Shown in pieces: positions 19,923 to 29,409 of a DNA stretch of 64,000 nt; the first letter of the stretch is position 1; each line of letters opens with the position of its first letter. The position numbers and the translations under genes were made by a program. The notes below the pieces were generated by a model. It saw only the letters and a list, made by a program, of their open reading frames with translations. It did no database searches and was not told where the DNA came from. The DNA comes from Alphaproteobacteria bacterium (GTDB taxonomy: Bacteria > Pseudomonadota > Alphaproteobacteria > DSM-16000 > Inquilinaceae): contig JANQSN010000041.1 of NCBI GenBank assembly GCA_028284045.1, forward strand, positions 47,368-111,367. Direction: 5' to 3'.

Positions 19923-20573
19923 CTAAACGCCGGCCCGGATGGTCGTGCGCAGCTTGTCGGCGGAGGCGAGTTCGAGCCCTTCGGCATAGATCAGCTCGGG
20001 TTGGCCGAAGAACAGCGACACCATGATCAGCGGGCCGCCGACCTCTCGGCGGATGAACGTGCCGTCGACGATCCGCTCGACCGGCGGGGCGGCGACATCC
20101 TTGCCCCAGATGAGCATGGCTCGGCAGTCGCGTAGCAGGATCTTCTGCTGAGGGATCAGCGTGACGTCGCGGGCCGGCCGGCCGCCGAGGATGCCGGCGG
20201 TGATGACGATGCGGGGCTCGCCGGCGGGCAGTGTGTGGACCAGCAGGGACTTCAAGGGGCGGTCGCCGCGGCGGGTAATGACGATGTCGCCGGGTTGGAG
20301 GCGCTCCACCGGCACGGCACCGGCGGCGGTGAGGACGGTAGTGCCGCAGGCGACCGCGGCTTCCCATTCCGCGGTGTCTGTGGCCGGCGCACGGCGAAGG
20401 GCGGGATCCACAAGAGGTTCGGAGGAGGTCCCGGCCGCGCCCGTACCGCTTCCCCAAGGTGGCATGGGACTGAGCGCTTCATGGCGTTCTACGCCGCTGG
20501 AGTGCGTGTGCGATGAATGGCGCCCGGCCCACGGGGGAAAGGTCGGCGTGTCGTCCATTGACCGTGCTCTCAT
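19923..20573 (-). CDS. Hint-domain (Hedgehog/intein) protein
   Basis: About 216 residues. The start is uncertain: ATGs at 20573, 20558 and 20465 are all possible and none has a clear ribosome site. The Hint_2 block begins CGTTVLTAAGAVPVERLQPGD, with Cys as first residue of the autoprocessing fold. It continues RPLKSLLVHTL, VTLIPQQKILLRD and FIRREVGGPLIMVSLFF, as in alphaproteobacterial Hint proteins often attached to secreted repeat proteins. Here the ~75 residues before the Hint block are low-complexity and no secretion repeats are present. It lies downstream of the wall-synthesis operon on the same strand, 228 bases after its last stop. Confidence 0.75.
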   Translation of the reverse strand: MRARSMDDTPTFPPWAGRHSSHTHSSGVERHEALSPMPPWGSGTGAAGTSSEPLVDPALRRAPATDTAEWEAAVACGTTVLTAAGAVPVERLQPGDIVITRRGDRPLKSLLVHTLPAGEPRIVITAGILGGRPARDVTLIPQQKILLRDCRAMLIWGKDVAAPPVERIVDGTFIRREVGGPLIMVSLFFGQPELIYAEGLELASADKLRTTIRAGV

Positions 20574-20801
20574 GTTGAAATGCGGCTGCCCGGAGGCATG
20601 CGCCACCAATGGCTGTAGGTTTAGGCGCGGACCGTGAAAAACCGGTAAACCCTGGGGTTTCGCCAGAATTTCCGAGGCGTGTTCGCGAAATCGCATCCCC
20701 GCGGGCCAACGACCCGGCCGGTCCCTGAGCCTGGAGATCGGAGCGAAGCTCCCGCGGGGCGTGGGCCGCGATCCTACCTTGCCGGCGACAGGACCCGCAC
20801 C

Positions 20802-23390
20802 CTACCGGCTCTTCGGACCGATCCCTCTCATCGGGGTCGGGGTGGGCGTCGACGGCGATGCCGGCCGGGTCCAGCGGGTCGGCCCGATGCCGAAATCGGG
20901 GGGCATGGCGACGGCCCCACCGCCCGATGGGGCAATCGGACCCAGCCGGCGCGTCCAGGCGCCACTACCCCTGGACGCCGGTCCGGGCGTATCCCCTTGT
21001 GGCGCTTCGAGGAGCCCCACGCCGGCGCGGAGCCTTTCTCGCGCCGCGTCGCTGGCACCTGCCGCGATCTCCGTCAGGAGCGTGATCAGGTTGCGGTGGA
21101 GCCGCCAGTAGCGCCGCCCTTCGTCGGTCACGAATTTGGCATACTCCCGGCTGGCCGCGGCCATTATCATCTTGAGCGGTATCGTGTCCGCCGGCTGCAG
21201 GACGTCGGTGAGGATCTCGTGACTGAAGATATCGACGTCGTCGTCCGCGGTCTCCGCGTTGGCCGGACGGAGGTCGGCCAGCATAAGAATGTGGACCGCC
21301 GCGCCCGCGGGATCCTTGGGGTCGATGAATGCCAAGGTCTTGCGGATCCGGTCCGCGAGGCGGTCGGCCGGAACCAGGCGATGGTCCTCCCGCAGATCGC
21401 GGCCCCGCTGGGCATTGGCACTGATCCCGGCAAACAGGATCGCCGTGTCGACGACGATCGCCATCAGCAGGGCGAAGATCGCGAAGCCGTTGCCGTCGCG
21501 CAGCGCGCCGAAGATGCGGCGCGGGTCGTAGCCCGGGTTGGTGTACTCGCTGCGCAGCCGGTTGACGTCGGCCACCACCTCTTCCATTTTCGGCGAACCG
21601 GTGTTGGCGGCCACCAGGCAGCGGGAAACCCAGGCGAGGCGTGCTTGTAGGTATTCGGGGATCGCGTTGAAATTGGCCTGGCGTTGCTCCAACTGTGCGG
21701 CGTTCTCAAGCCGGACCTCTTCATCGGTGCGGGCGCAGGCCGGTCCCACCTCTTGCAGCGCCTGCGCGGCGCGTTCGTAGCTCTGAAGATCGGCCTGGAC
21801 GCGGGAGACGTCGCATTCCGGCAGGTCGTCCCGATCGAGCCCGGCGGTGATCAGCATCTGAACGCCGGCCGAACAGGTGGTTGATATGGCGGCCAGGTTC
21901 TCCATCGTCGGGTCAACATTGTAGGCGTCGCGCGGTCCGGTGAAGCTCTCGCGGGAGACGATCTCCGGCGGCAGCGGCGTCTCGACGTCGGGTAGGCCAC
22001 CGCGCTCTTGGGTGGCCTGGACCTCCAGCTCGGCTTCCTCGACTTTGTCCTGAAGTCTGTCCACCTCAGCCTGGGCTTCCTGGACCGCCGCGTGCAGCGC
22101 GTCGATATCGGCGGTGATGCGGGCGACCTGCGTTTCGAAACCGCGGCAGATCGGGCCGCATCCGGTGAGCCCCGACTCGTCCCGGCCCGCGGCGGAATTG
22201 TCGCGACCAGCTTGGGCGGTGGCGAGATCTGCCAGCAGTACCGGCATGCGGCGGTCCCGCTCCTCTTGCTCTGTTTGGAGCACGCGTTGCGCATCCTGGA
22301 GCTCCCGCTCGGCTTGCTGGACGGCATCTCGCGCGTCATCGATGTCCTGGGCCGCCCGTTGGCGCGCGTCGACGATCTCGGCGCGCCGGTTCTCGTAGTT
22401 CTGCCGGATGGCCGCCATACGGCCCTCGTTCTCAACGTATAGTTCGGCGAGCTCATCGATGCTGGCCGACAACGTATCGTAGGCCTCGCCGGAGCGCGCT
22501 CTGACCAACGTCTCGAGAACATCGGCCTCCGCCGCGTCGCGGATCCGGCGGACCAGGGCCGGGGTCTCGGAGGCGATATGGCTGTCGCGATCGATGGCCA
22601 TCACTTCCTCCGACTGGGCGGAGATGAAGTAGGTCATGTAGCCGAATCCGGAGGAGAGGGTCAGCATCCCCAGGTAGACGATCAGGGAGACCAGGAGCCC
22701 GGCGACGGTTGCCCGGCGTGGCAGCATGCCCTCCCGGAACAGCCAAACGAGCCCGATCAGCACCAGCGCCAAGCCCAGGGGATTGGGGCCGCTGGCATCG
22801 GATTGCGGGCTGACGATGCGCTGGGCGAAGCCCAGAAGATCGGTCGAGGACCCACCGGCCGCCACTGCGGTCCCCAAGACCAGCAGGACGACGATCGCGA
22901 CATGGGAAATCAAGGTCCGCCAGCGCGCACCGTCAGGTTCGTCCTGCGACTGCCTGTCAGCCCTGTCGTCATCGGTCGTGCGCGGTGCCAACTGCTGGAT
23001 CGACTCGCCGATGCGTAGCGCCTTGATCAGCATGGAGAGCTGGATCCCGATCCCCAGGCCGATCGCCAGCGACACCGGCATGATATTGGTGGTTTGCTGG
23101 TGGGCGGTGAGCAGCAGCAGAAGCCCGGTGGAGGTGGTGACCGCGGAGACCACCGACATGATCAAGGCGGCCCAGACGGACAGCTTGTCGTACTGGCTGG
23201 CCCCCGCCAGGACCCCGCGTCCCAGGGTCAGGCGTGCGCCGACGGCGATCATGGTCGCAGCCGCCGTGCAGGCGACCAGGACCTGCTCCCAGTTCTCCAA
23301 GCCGTCCGCCACGACCGGATAGAGGAACCACCCCGCGCCGGCCAGCACGGCCAGCACGATCGGCAGCAGCAGCCAACGGGAGAGTTTCAT
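20802..23390 (-). CDS. Multi-spanning membrane protein with long periplasmic or cytoplasmic coiled coil, uncharacterised
   Basis: 862 residues from ATG 23390, overlapping the SEDS gene stop by 4 bp. Hydrophobic segments near 5-25, 36-53, 70-95, 104-123, 158-178, 204-218 and 227-253; then a charged coiled coil at ~305-460 (AQDIDDARDAVQQAERELQD, VEEAELEVQA). Four or more cysteines (TGCGPIC, DLPECDV, GPACART) lie beyond it, a further membrane helix at ~636-656 (FAIFALLMAIVVDTAILF), and a soluble tail ending in a Pro/Thr/Gly-rich stretch. No known family. Last gene of the six-gene operon; it could scaffold the transpeptidase/SEDS pair across the membrane, which is inference. Confidence 0.8.
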   Translation of the reverse strand: MKLSRWLLLPIVLAVLAGAGWFLYPVVADGLENWEQVLVACTAAATMIAVGARLTLGRGVLAGASQYDKLSVWAALIMSVVSAVTTSTGLLLLLTAHQQTTNIMPVSLAIGLGIGIQLSMLIKALRIGESIQQLAPRTTDDDRADRQSQDEPDGARWRTLISHVAIVVLLVLGTAVAAGGSSTDLLGFAQRIVSPQSDASGPNPLGLALVLIGLVWLFREGMLPRRATVAGLLVSLIVYLGMLTLSSGFGYMTYFISAQSEEVMAIDRDSHIASETPALVRRIRDAAEADVLETLVRARSGEAYDTLSASIDELAELYVENEGRMAAIRQNYENRRAEIVDARQRAAQDIDDARDAVQQAERELQDAQRVLQTEQEERDRRMPVLLADLATAQAGRDNSAAGRDESGLTGCGPICRGFETQVARITADIDALHAAVQEAQAEVDRLQDKVEEAELEVQATQERGGLPDVETPLPPEIVSRESFTGPRDAYNVDPTMENLAAISTTCSAGVQMLITAGLDRDDLPECDVSRVQADLQSYERAAQALQEVGPACARTDEEVRLENAAQLEQRQANFNAIPEYLQARLAWVSRCLVAANTGSPKMEEVVADVNRLRSEYTNPGYDPRRIFGALRDGNGFAIFALLMAIVVDTAILFAGISANAQRGRDLREDHRLVPADRLADRIRKTLAFIDPKDPAGAAVHILMLADLRPANAETADDDVDIFSHEILTDVLQPADTIPLKMIMAAASREYAKFVTDEGRRYWRLHRNLITLLTEIAAGASDAARERLRAGVGLLEAPQGDTPGPASRGSGAWTRRLGPIAPSGGGAVAMPPDFGIGPTRWTRPASPSTPTPTPMRGIGPKSR

Positions 23391-26300
23391 GCGACTTGCC
23401 TCTGTCTGAGCAGCTCCGAAAATACGGCTTGGCTGGCCTTCGCTGGGCCGGCGTCCAGGCTGCTGGCCAACAAGGTCACGGCGACCAGGGGTAAGGCGAC
23501 GGCCAAGTGGTGGCTGCCGCCGAAGGAAACGAAGGTCATCGGCTGGCCCATGATCGGCAATATGCCGAGAATGTTGGCCCAGGCGACGGCGATCTGGGCG
23601 AAGTACAGTGTCGCCATGCCGAAGACGGCGCACCCGACCATCCAGCCGACGATGCGTCGCTCCCCGGCTTGGCTGAGGGCGGACCATCCGATGCCTACTG
23701 CGACACCCAACAGCAGCACCTGCGCCACCGCATAGAGAAGCGCGCCGTCCACCCCCAGGGCGTGGATCAAGGAGGCCGGTGCGAAGTCGTCCTGCACGGC
23801 CGGCACTTTCAAGAGAGAGTCGATGCTCGCCGAACTCGCCGTGGCTGCCAGGCCATTGGGGCAGAACGCCGGGACCCACTGACACGGCGCGGCCAGCAGC
23901 GCTTCGCGTCCGCTGCGCAACTGTGACCCCGTTTCGGGGAAGTGGATCAGTATGTCCGTGTTGAGCAGCCCCAAATCGTACCAGGACTGTATACGCTTCC
24001 ATGGCGTAAGCAGCGCGGAGACAGACTCAAAATCGCCATGTTCACGAAAGCTGGGATCGGAGAAAAAAGCAAGACAAAGCGCCGCCATTACCATTGATAC
24101 GATGAGCAATAGGATGGCCGGCCAAAGACTGTACATGAATTTCGACTGGCGAGAAATGATTGGCCAAGTGGAATCGGCTGGAATGTTCCAGGAAAGCCGT
24201 GTGGAGCGGACGACCGGAAGGCCCTGGTAGCGCCGCTGCTTATTGCGGCGCCAAAGTGTCTGAATGACCAGACCCAGCCCTGCGACCAGCGTGCATCCCA
24301 TGGCGAGACCGCTGACGATGATCGGCGACATGTCGTAGTTCATTGCGCTGGTGGCGAGGATTACCGAGGCATAGGCGCCGGCAACCACCACAAGGGTCAG
24401 CGTCAGTGCGCCTTCCGCGGCGCTGAGCATCTTGCGCTTCGCCAGGTCGCGGGTCACCGTCACCGCCACCAAGGCGACCAGCAAGGACTTGGCGATCTCC
24501 GAGGGTTGGAAGATGCCGAAGAAACCGGTCTCGTCGCCGACCAGTGTCATGGCCGGGAAGATCAAGGCGGGCACGAACCCGAGCAAGATGATCCGCCGGC
24601 TTATGCGGCCGGGCAGTGCGAACTGGGTTGCCCATTGCAGGCCCCGGTCCGTTCGGATGTTCAAGATGCCCGCCGCGACGATGCCGATCGCGGTCAAGGC
24701 CAGGAGATGGTGGTGGAACAGCTTGCCATAGGCGTCGGTGGGCTCCAGCAACACCAGACGCAGTCCGGCCGCCGCACCGAAGCCCGCGACGGCCAGGACC
24801 AGCACCCAGAACATCGCCGCCCTGGCCGGTACTCTCGCGGTGAAGCAGGGGGCCGCCAGCGCCAGCCAACAGCCGGCCAGCGTCATCTCCGTCGGTGTGA
24901 TGTCCGGGTTGGGCAGGATGCCGCCGACAACCCAGACGCCTCCGGCAAAGATGCCCATCACGAGGAAGTGGGGAAGAGCGGACCGGAAGGTTCCCGCCGC
25001 CAGCATTAGCAGCAACACCTGAAACAGGGGGCGAACCAGCATGACCCCACCCAAGACAACAAAAGGCAAGGCCACCAGGGTGAACCCGGGTACGAGGAAC
25101 AGGATGCCGATGCCCAGCGCCAAGCCGAAGAGGGCCAGCAGGCCGTAGAAACCCAGGAAGCGCCAGGCGACCCGGATGGTCTGCAACAGGGCGGGCAGGA
25201 TCAGGCGCAGGCATACGACCACAAGGACCAGGGCCGCGCCCTTCAGCCACAGCGGCCCGGGTGGGAACCAGAGGATGCCCCCGCCCAACGCAGCAAGGAT
25301 CATCGGCCACAAGCCGATGAACCGCAGGAAACGCCAAAGTTCCCGGGCGACCTGCCATAGGGCGGGAACCAGCATGCCCGCGCCGGCGCCGACAAGGGCC
25401 AAGGCAGCCGATGTCCGGGGTTCGAACCCGGATGTGGCGTATAGGGCGCCGCCGGCCAACGCTATACAGAATATGTGCTGCGGGCCGGGCTTCGATCCGC
25501 CCCGAAAGAAGGCTCTCGGCAACCACAGCACCAACATGCAGACGACCCAGACGCCCCCCGCCAAACCGGTCGCGTACAGCAGGCCATGGGCGCGCACGGT
25601 CTTGTCGAGCTCGCTGGCGGTCTGCCGGATCCGGTCGTGGTTCACCAAGACGTGCTCGGCAGGCGTGATCCAGGCGCGCCGGCTCACCGGCGTCAGCACC
25701 ACGGTCCCGTGCGTGTCGTCGGGCACACTCACATTGTAGATCGTGCGGCCGATCACCAGCCTTTCGACCTGCACCACGACGTCGCCTGCATCCTCGTCCG
25801 CGTCGATGTCCGCGTCGTCGTTCGCGTCGATGTCCGCATCGTCGTTCGCGTCGATGTCCGCGTCGTCGTCCGCATCGACGTTCGTGTCGACCAGCACGAT
25901 CGGTCGCGCCTCGACGTCGTGCCGATGCCCGTGGGCACACAAGGCGGCGGGCTCCCGGCCGGCAACCAATACCCAATCGCCGACCATGCCATGGAGCACT
26001 TGATTCAAATACGCCCGACTCAAGTACGCTTGCCAGCCATCGCCGAGGTCCTCGCTCCGCAAGGTCAGCCGTGCGGCATCCCGCGGCAGGCCGGCGTGGG
26101 GGATCACCCGGTTGTCCGCCGCGGCCTGCAGTTGATCGGGTCCCGCGGCGCCGCCGATCCGGAACGTCAGCGTCAGATCACCCAGCAACCGGCCCCGCCA
26201 GCTGTCAAACAAGGCCTCCAAGCGTTCCCACCGGTCCTCCGTCTGGCGTTCAGTATCCTCACCTCCGCGCCGCAGCTCCATGTTGTCGAGCGACAGCACG

Positions 26301-26809
26301 GCCTCGATGGCCTGGGACGGGTCCTGGGTCTGCGAGCGAAGCGTCAGGGTGCCGCCCGCGCGCTCGGCCGCCCAGACGCTGTCGCCGATGCACAGGGTGG
26401 ACTGACCCTCGGGGATCGCCAGGCGGCTGGTGTCCGTATAGACCCCGTCGCGAGGCTCATAGCCGACGAGCCGGTCCGGGGCGATGTCGTAGGCCACGAT
26501 CGCGCCGCCTTCCCGCATGACGGCGACATGCCGCCGGGCCGTGTCGCCCCCCTCGGGTTGCATGAGCACCTCATGCCCCAGGATGATCGGATCCTCGGCC
26601 GTCTGGGACGGATCGAGCGCCCCGGAGAGGGTCTGTTCCGGCGGTTCCCCGAAGGACAGCTCAAGCGCTTCGAGGCGCGTCCGCTCCGGCAGCTCGTCCG
26701 CCACCTGGGTGAGCAGCCACCCGCTCGCCGCCAGCACGGCCAGGCCGAGCAGCCCGATCGCCCCCGTCGGCACGAGGCGGCCCAAGGTCATGAGGCGGTC
26801 GACCATCAT
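23387..26809 (-). CDS. SEDS-family (RodA/FtsW-type) peptidoglycan polymerase with large N-terminal extension
   Basis: 1140 residues, about three times RodA. Residues ~680-1120 match SEDS proteins. IFQPSEIAK (766-774) matches RodA RFQPSEIAK, VPAVQDDFAPASLIHALG (1002-1019) matches the PERHTDFIF..AEELG loop and keeps the catalytic Asp (Asp1008), and LPIMGQPMTFVSFGGS (1084-1099) matches LPVVGVPLPLVSYGGS. Residues 1-400 are one helix plus a mostly non-membrane region with an Asp-rich repeat (311-343). Residues ~405-680 add extra membrane segments not found in RodA. It overlaps the transpeptidase gene by 4 bp, the classic SEDS-bPBP pairing. An active glycan polymerase is inferred from the conserved Asp. 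Confidence 0.9.
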   Translation of the reverse strand: MMVDRLMTLGRLVPTGAIGLLGLAVLAASGWLLTQVADELPERTRLEALELSFGEPPEQTLSGALDPSQTAEDPIILGHEVLMQPEGGDTARRHVAVMREGGAIVAYDIAPDRLVGYEPRDGVYTDTSRLAIPEGQSTLCIGDSVWAAERAGGTLTLRSQTQDPSQAIEAVLSLDNMELRRGGEDTERQTEDRWERLEALFDSWRGRLLGDLTLTFRIGGAAGPDQLQAAADNRVIPHAGLPRDAARLTLRSEDLGDGWQAYLSRAYLNQVLHGMVGDWVLVAGREPAALCAHGHRHDVEARPIVLVDTNVDADDDADIDANDDADIDANDDADIDADEDAGDVVVQVERLVIGRTIYNVSVPDDTHGTVVLTPVSRRAWITPAEHVLVNHDRIRQTASELDKTVRAHGLLYATGLAGGVWVVCMLVLWLPRAFFRGGSKPGPQHIFCIALAGGALYATSGFEPRTSAALALVGAGAGMLVPALWQVARELWRFLRFIGLWPMILAALGGGILWFPPGPLWLKGAALVLVVVCLRLILPALLQTIRVAWRFLGFYGLLALFGLALGIGILFLVPGFTLVALPFVVLGGVMLVRPLFQVLLLMLAAGTFRSALPHFLVMGIFAGGVWVVGGILPNPDITPTEMTLAGCWLALAAPCFTARVPARAAMFWVLVLAVAGFGAAAGLRLVLLEPTDAYGKLFHHHLLALTAIGIVAAGILNIRTDRGLQWATQFALPGRISRRIILLGFVPALIFPAMTLVGDETGFFGIFQPSEIAKSLLVALVAVTVTRDLAKRKMLSAAEGALTLTLVVVAGAYASVILATSAMNYDMSPIIVSGLAMGCTLVAGLGLVIQTLWRRNKQRRYQGLPVVRSTRLSWNIPADSTWPIISRQSKFMYSLWPAILLLIVSMVMAALCLAFFSDPSFREHGDFESVSALLTPWKRIQSWYDLGLLNTDILIHFPETGSQLRSGREALLAAPCQWVPAFCPNGLAATASSASIDSLLKVPAVQDDFAPASLIHALGVDGALLYAVAQVLLLGVAVGIGWSALSQAGERRIVGWMVGCAVFGMATLYFAQIAVAWANILGILPIMGQPMTFVSFGGSHHLAVALPLVAVTLLASSLDAGPAKASQAVFSELLRQRQVA
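25781..25879 (-). repeat. In-frame 24-bp tandem repeats inside the SEDS gene
   Basis: About three to four copies of a 24-bp unit encoding DDADIDAN, within residues 311-343 of the SEDS protein. The copies are nearly identical at DNA level, so the copy number may vary between strains. The acidic repeats resemble calcium- or cation-binding stretches only by composition. Confidence 0.8.
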
Positions 26810-29409
26810 GGCGAGAGCACGCCTTGGCGATCGAGCCGGCGGATCAGTTCGGCCACCGCATAGGCGCAGATGGGCGGGACGCGGAGGTGGTCGCCGTCAT
26901 GCTCGCCCAGGATGCTGATGCCACAGCCGATGGCGAACCCGGGCGTGCCGGCCGGCGCCTCGTCGTCCATGTCGATCCAGCCGGCGAAGGTTGAGTTCCG
27001 GAGGGCGGAGCCGTCGCCGGGATCCGCCGTGCCGGTCTTGCCGCCGGCGCGATTGCGCAGAGCGATGTCCAGGCGGCTGAAGGCCCTCTGTCCCGTTCCC
27101 GACTCCGACCGGACGACAAGGCGCATGCCATCCAGCAATTGGGCCATCAGTTCATCCGATACCGGGCCGCCCGGATAGAGTGGTTCGGGGCGGTCGATGG
27201 GTTCCAGCAGGCTTGCCCGGATATCGGTGCCGGTGCGGATCGCCCCGGCAATCTGTGCCAGGATCAGGGGGCCCGCCTGCACCTGCTGTCCGAAGGCGGC
27301 GGAGGCGAGCGTGCGCAGGTCGCTGTCGGGACTCAATCCCTCCACCCCGGCGGCATCCCGCACCTCCAGGCCGAAACCGCGTCCGCCATCCAGCGCCGCC
27401 ACGGACAGCAGGCCGAGGCGGGCGAGGGTTGCGCCGAGGCGGTCGCCGGCGCGGGGCGGGATCTCCGTGCTGTCGACGACCGCCGGACCCAGCGCTTCCA
27501 GCCGCAGCCGTTCCGCGTGGAGAAGTGCCGCAGCGAACCAGATGTTGGAGGAGCGCTCCAGCGCCCGTTCCAGGCCGTACCGGCCCGCGTCCGGGTTGCG
27601 CAAGGGGCCGCCGCGGCCGGAATCGCGGATCGGCGGGTTGAAGTACCCGGCCGGGCAGGTTTCTTCGGATATGCCGAGCGGCAGGGTGTCGAGCGTCCGC
27701 GGGATGCACAGGCCGCTTTGTCCGCTCAACGCGTTGGTCCCCAGGATGTCGTCTTCGTTGTCCGTGGTCAGGCCGAAGATCACCTCCCGTATCTCCCGCT
27801 GCTGCGCGGAGCTGAGCGCGGGGTCGAGTGTCGCGTCGATCAGCGCAAGGGCGGTGACCATCTTCCAGGCCGAGCCCGGAACCTGATGGCGGGCACGGCC
27901 GGTCCAGGCCGCCGGGCCCGGGGGGATCAGCGCGCCCGGATCGTACGAGGCGGCTTCCATGTCCCAGTCGCTCAGGCCATAGATCGGCTCCGGCCGTCCC
28001 ACGGCCGCGCGGATCGCGCCGGGCGACCCGTCCGCGCGCAGGTCGAGAACCACCAGGGCCGCGTGGGGCCCGTCCGACGGAAAGCGGTAGGACAGGATGG
28101 TGGGATCGAACAGCGTGCCCGCGCGCGACCGCCCGGCGGCGTTCTCGATGATGTCCGTCAGCAGGTCGTGGGTGATCTGCTGGATCTCGGGGTCCAGCGT
28201 CGGCCGCGCCGGGTCGGCGTCCGAAATCTCGTCGGCCAGGGCCAGGAGGCTGCCCGGCCGCGGCGGAAAGCTTCCCAGAACGGGGACGGCGCCCGCCGCC
28301 ACGGCTTCTTCAGTCGCCGCAAATCCAATCGGGTTGCCGGCCGCGTTGCTCCGGCTCTCGATCCAGCCCGCCTCGGCCCAGTCCTCAAGGAACGGCGGCG
28401 GTGGCCGGTCGGTGGGCGTTTCGACCAGAGGCTCCAATGGCGTGTCGACCGGGGTGTCGGCATCCGGTTCCGCGGGGGGGCGGCTGTAGGGACGCTGAAT
28501 CTCGCTCAAGCGCCAGACCGGACGGCAGGAGCCCGCCGCCCCGCAGTGAAGTTCCAGCCAGTCGGACAGTTTGTACCGTCCCGCGGGCGGGTTGGGTGGC
28601 AGGATCGGGGCGGGCTGCACGGTCAGTTGCAGAACCGCATGGGGACGGCTGCGGCTGAGCCGCATCGCGGCAACCCGTTGACCGGTGGCATCCGGCGCGC
28701 CGGTGATATCGCGGGTCAGCCGCTGCGTGCCGCTTCGCCGCCAGGACGCCTCGACCGTCCATCCGGGTGCGATCGAGACGACCTCTCCAATGATGTCGAC
28801 TTGATCGACCAAACGATCGTCGAGAACGAAGGTGATCGGTGCGGTCGCGTGCCAGGCCTGCCAACGACCATACCCGACACCCGCCTCGCGCCAGAGCCGG
28901 GCATGCAAGCGCGGATCCGGCCGTTGCATGCCGGGGCCGTCGGCCCTGGCGGCGCCCAGCGCCCGGCGTTCGGCTTCTGGGGCGTCGTCGGGGCCGGCGA
29001 GGAGGGTCCAGTCGTCGTCCTCGTCGCAGGGAACCTCGCAGTCCGGACGGCGCACGCGCAGCGCCACATAGTCGGCCTGCGCCCGGGCGCGCCGGACCTC
29101 GGCATCGATGATCAGTTCGGCCTCGCCGATCCTGAACAAGGCGAGGTAGAGGTCTTCGTATTGCGGCTGGTCGGCGCGCTCGCGCCGCATCTCGACGGTG
29201 GCGCTGCTGGGATCCCACTCGATGATCTCGGCCGCCACGGCGCGTTGGAAGATCTCGTGGGTATCGGGCCCCTCCGGCGCCTGAACCGCGGTCGCCCGCC
29301 AGGTGCGAAGATTCGTGAAGTAGTCGTCGATCAAGGCGCCGCCCTGGGTCAGGGCCGCCGTGGCGATGGCCAGGGCCACGAGAACCGGCCCGGTGAACGC
29401 CCAGTTCAT
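26806..29409 (-). CDS. Penicillin-binding-protein-type transpeptidase (class B-like)
   Basis: 867 residues from ATG 29409; 4-bp overlaps at both ends. One N-terminal helix (PVLVALAIATAALTQGGALI) anchors a periplasmic protein. The C-terminal ~400 residues are a PBP transpeptidase with all three motifs: SAWK (SxxK, Ser513 in PGSAWKMVTALALID), SSN (620-622 in RALERSSNIWF), and KTGTAD (791-796). Residues ~25-400 do not look like the PBP dimerisation domain of PBP2 or PBP3 and include a Pro/Thr-rich linker (~310-345). It should cross-link glycan made by the SEDS protein encoded next. Confidence 0.92.
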   Translation of the reverse strand: MNWAFTGPVLVALAIATAALTQGGALIDDYFTNLRTWRATAVQAPEGPDTHEIFQRAVAAEIIEWDPSSATVEMRRERADQPQYEDLYLALFRIGEAELIIDAEVRRARAQADYVALRVRRPDCEVPCDEDDDWTLLAGPDDAPEAERRALGAARADGPGMQRPDPRLHARLWREAGVGYGRWQAWHATAPITFVLDDRLVDQVDIIGEVVSIAPGWTVEASWRRSGTQRLTRDITGAPDATGQRVAAMRLSRSRPHAVLQLTVQPAPILPPNPPAGRYKLSDWLELHCGAAGSCRPVWRLSEIQRPYSRPPAEPDADTPVDTPLEPLVETPTDRPPPPFLEDWAEAGWIESRSNAAGNPIGFAATEEAVAAGAVPVLGSFPPRPGSLLALADEISDADPARPTLDPEIQQITHDLLTDIIENAAGRSRAGTLFDPTILSYRFPSDGPHAALVVLDLRADGSPGAIRAAVGRPEPIYGLSDWDMEAASYDPGALIPPGPAAWTGRARHQVPGSAWKMVTALALIDATLDPALSSAQQREIREVIFGLTTDNEDDILGTNALSGQSGLCIPRTLDTLPLGISEETCPAGYFNPPIRDSGRGGPLRNPDAGRYGLERALERSSNIWFAAALLHAERLRLEALGPAVVDSTEIPPRAGDRLGATLARLGLLSVAALDGGRGFGLEVRDAAGVEGLSPDSDLRTLASAAFGQQVQAGPLILAQIAGAIRTGTDIRASLLEPIDRPEPLYPGGPVSDELMAQLLDGMRLVVRSESGTGQRAFSRLDIALRNRAGGKTGTADPGDGSALRNSTFAGWIDMDDEAPAGTPGFAIGCGISILGEHDGDHLRVPPICAYAVAELIRRLDRQGVLSP

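Noticed and set aside
25420..25445. GGTTCGAACCC stretch resembling a tRNA T arm
   Set aside because: It lies inside the SEDS coding sequence and no acceptor, D or anticodon arms surround it.
25781..25879. Regularly spaced repeats resembling a CRISPR array
   Set aside because: The repeats are contiguous 24-bp units with no spacers and lie in frame inside the SEDS gene.
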